Source: Methanobacteriota archaeon
GTDB lineage: Archaea > Thermoplasmatota > Poseidoniia > Poseidoniales > Poseidoniaceae
DNA: 14,784 bases
NCBI GenBank assembly: GCA_018645535.1
Contig: JABGWN010000284.1
Span: forward strand, 1-14,784
Direction: 5' to 3'
How positions within the stretch are numbered: position 1 is the first letter of the stretch; each line of letters opens with the position of its first letter. Below the pieces are notes generated by a model that saw nothing but the letters and a program-made list of their open reading frames with translations, made no database searches and was not told where the DNA came from. This document shows positions 14,187-14,784 of this stretch, piece by piece. Both the position numbers and the translations under genes were made by a program.

Positions 14187-14783
14187 TCAGGCTAAGACGT
14201 TGGCCATACCACCATCAAGGTGTAGGACTTGACCTGTCAAGTTGTCAGGAGCTCCGGTAAGCAACCAGTACATGGCTGAAGCAGCCTCTTCTTTCTTGTT
14301 GATTCGTTGTGTCGGAATCTTCTGGGCAGCAGTTTCTCGCATTGCATCACTAGAGAGAATCTTGCTTGCCATCTTCGTATCTGTAAGACCAGGGGCGACC
14401 GCGTTGATTCTCAAGCCACGACGGGCATAGGTTGCCGCAGATGCCCGAACCATAGCCTCAATACCGCCTTTAGCAGCAGCAATGGCTTCATGATTAACCA
14501 ATCCAAGGGAGCCAGCAACGCTCGAAGAGAAGACCATACGGCCGCTTCCTTGTCGAAGCATTGCCTTACCTGCGATGGACAAGGCAAGGAAAGCCGAGGT
14601 GAGGTTTGTTGTGATCACTTCCTCAAAAGCATCTTTGTTGAGTGCATGGGGGGGTCGGATGACAATGGATCCTACACAGTGGAGCAAACCGTTAATCTCG
14701 CCATGTTCCTTTGCCTCAGCAATGCACTGCTTCATGTCATCTTCGCTCGTAGCATCCCCTATTGTTACGGTGATTCCACGAGA
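14187..14783 (-). CDS. Short-chain dehydrogenase/reductase (5'-partial), catalytic Tyr replaced
   Basis: The frame is open to the window edge, so the N-terminal cofactor motif lies outside. The visible part starts in the second Rossmann strand region (GITVTIGDATSEDD) and continues with LLHCVGS in the place of the usual NNAG strand. Then come the TTNLTSAF helix with its Asn, FSSSVAG with the catalytic Ser, RINAVAPGLTDT and the terminal GQVLHLDGG. Together these are typical of classical SDR oxidoreductases. The segment that normally reads YxxxK reads IAAAK (NHEAIAAAKGG), so the catalytic Tyr is replaced by Ile while the Lys is kept. The ATG at 14735 is internal, not the start. It is the first visible gene of the SDR-FAD-dys cluster. 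Confidence 0.9.
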   Translation of the reverse strand, partial: SRGITVTIGDATSEDDMKQCIAEAKEHGEINGLLHCVGSIVIRPPHALNKDAFEEVITTNLTSAFLALSIAGKAMLRQGSGRMVFSSSVAGSLGLVNHEAIAAAKGGIEAMVRASAATYARRGLRINAVAPGLTDTKMASKILSSDAMRETAAQKIPTQRINKKEEAASAMYWLLTGAPDNLTGQVLHLDGGMANVLA

Positions 14784-14784
14784 A

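Noticed and set aside
13994..14260. Plus-strand open frame opposite the FAD protein's Rossmann domain
   Set aside because: The minus strand encodes an intact FAD-binding motif there, and the plus-strand frame crosses into the SDR gene without any signal.

Overview
The window is almost certainly archaeal. It encodes a deoxyhypusine synthase, an aIF5B/IF2-type initiation factor and the ribosomal proteins L7Ae, S28e and L24e in the order typical of archaea. Most start codons follow GGTGA/GAGGTG ribosome binding sites, and one clear archaeal TATA box is visible. The gene style suggests a marine planktonic Thermoplasmatota (Marine Group II, Candidatus Poseidoniales): moderate GC, tight packing, and a large surface protein with thrombospondin type 3 calcium repeats and a short Trp-rich tail. 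The lineage is an inference; no 16S gene is present.

Layout. (1) 2-1591, plus strand: the C-terminal part of a membrane-anchored calcium-repeat surface protein. (2) 1592-3142, minus strand: a ParA-type ATPase, then a ribbon-helix-helix protein, then an 84-residue protein resembling a degenerate PIN domain. A perfect 16-bp palindrome and a helically phased direct repeat lie between parA and the RHH gene. (3) 3214-4218, minus: a MoxR AAA+ ATPase. (4) 4297-7464, minus: the conserved information-processing operon rpl7ae, rps28e, rpl24e, ndk, infB, with a TATA box at 7506-7513. (5) 7548-8480, minus: PRPP synthetase. (6) 8557-8633, minus: tRNA-Ile(GAU) with encoded CCA, flanked by two hairpins. (7) 8688-9278, minus: a tandem PRC-barrel protein.

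(8) 9279-9679 is an AT-rich divergent intergenic region with four CAATTG-centred sites, an archaeal TATA box and a possible leader. (9) 9680-11899, plus: a class III PLP aminotransferase followed by an eroded extended-SDR (sugar epimerase-like) protein. (10) 11889-14783, minus: a probable operon of an SDR oxidoreductase (5' end outside the window), an FAD amine-oxidase-family protein and deoxyhypusine synthase. Deoxyhypusine synthase converges on, and overlaps by 11 bp, the epimerase-like gene.

Most of the window is core archaeal housekeeping. The parts worth a second look are the ParA/RHH/PIN-like cassette with its palindrome, the aminotransferase plus eroded epimerase pair behind a palindrome-rich control region, and proteins of familiar families that lack signature residues (zinc-less L24e, an SDR without the catalytic Tyr, Prs with an insertion).
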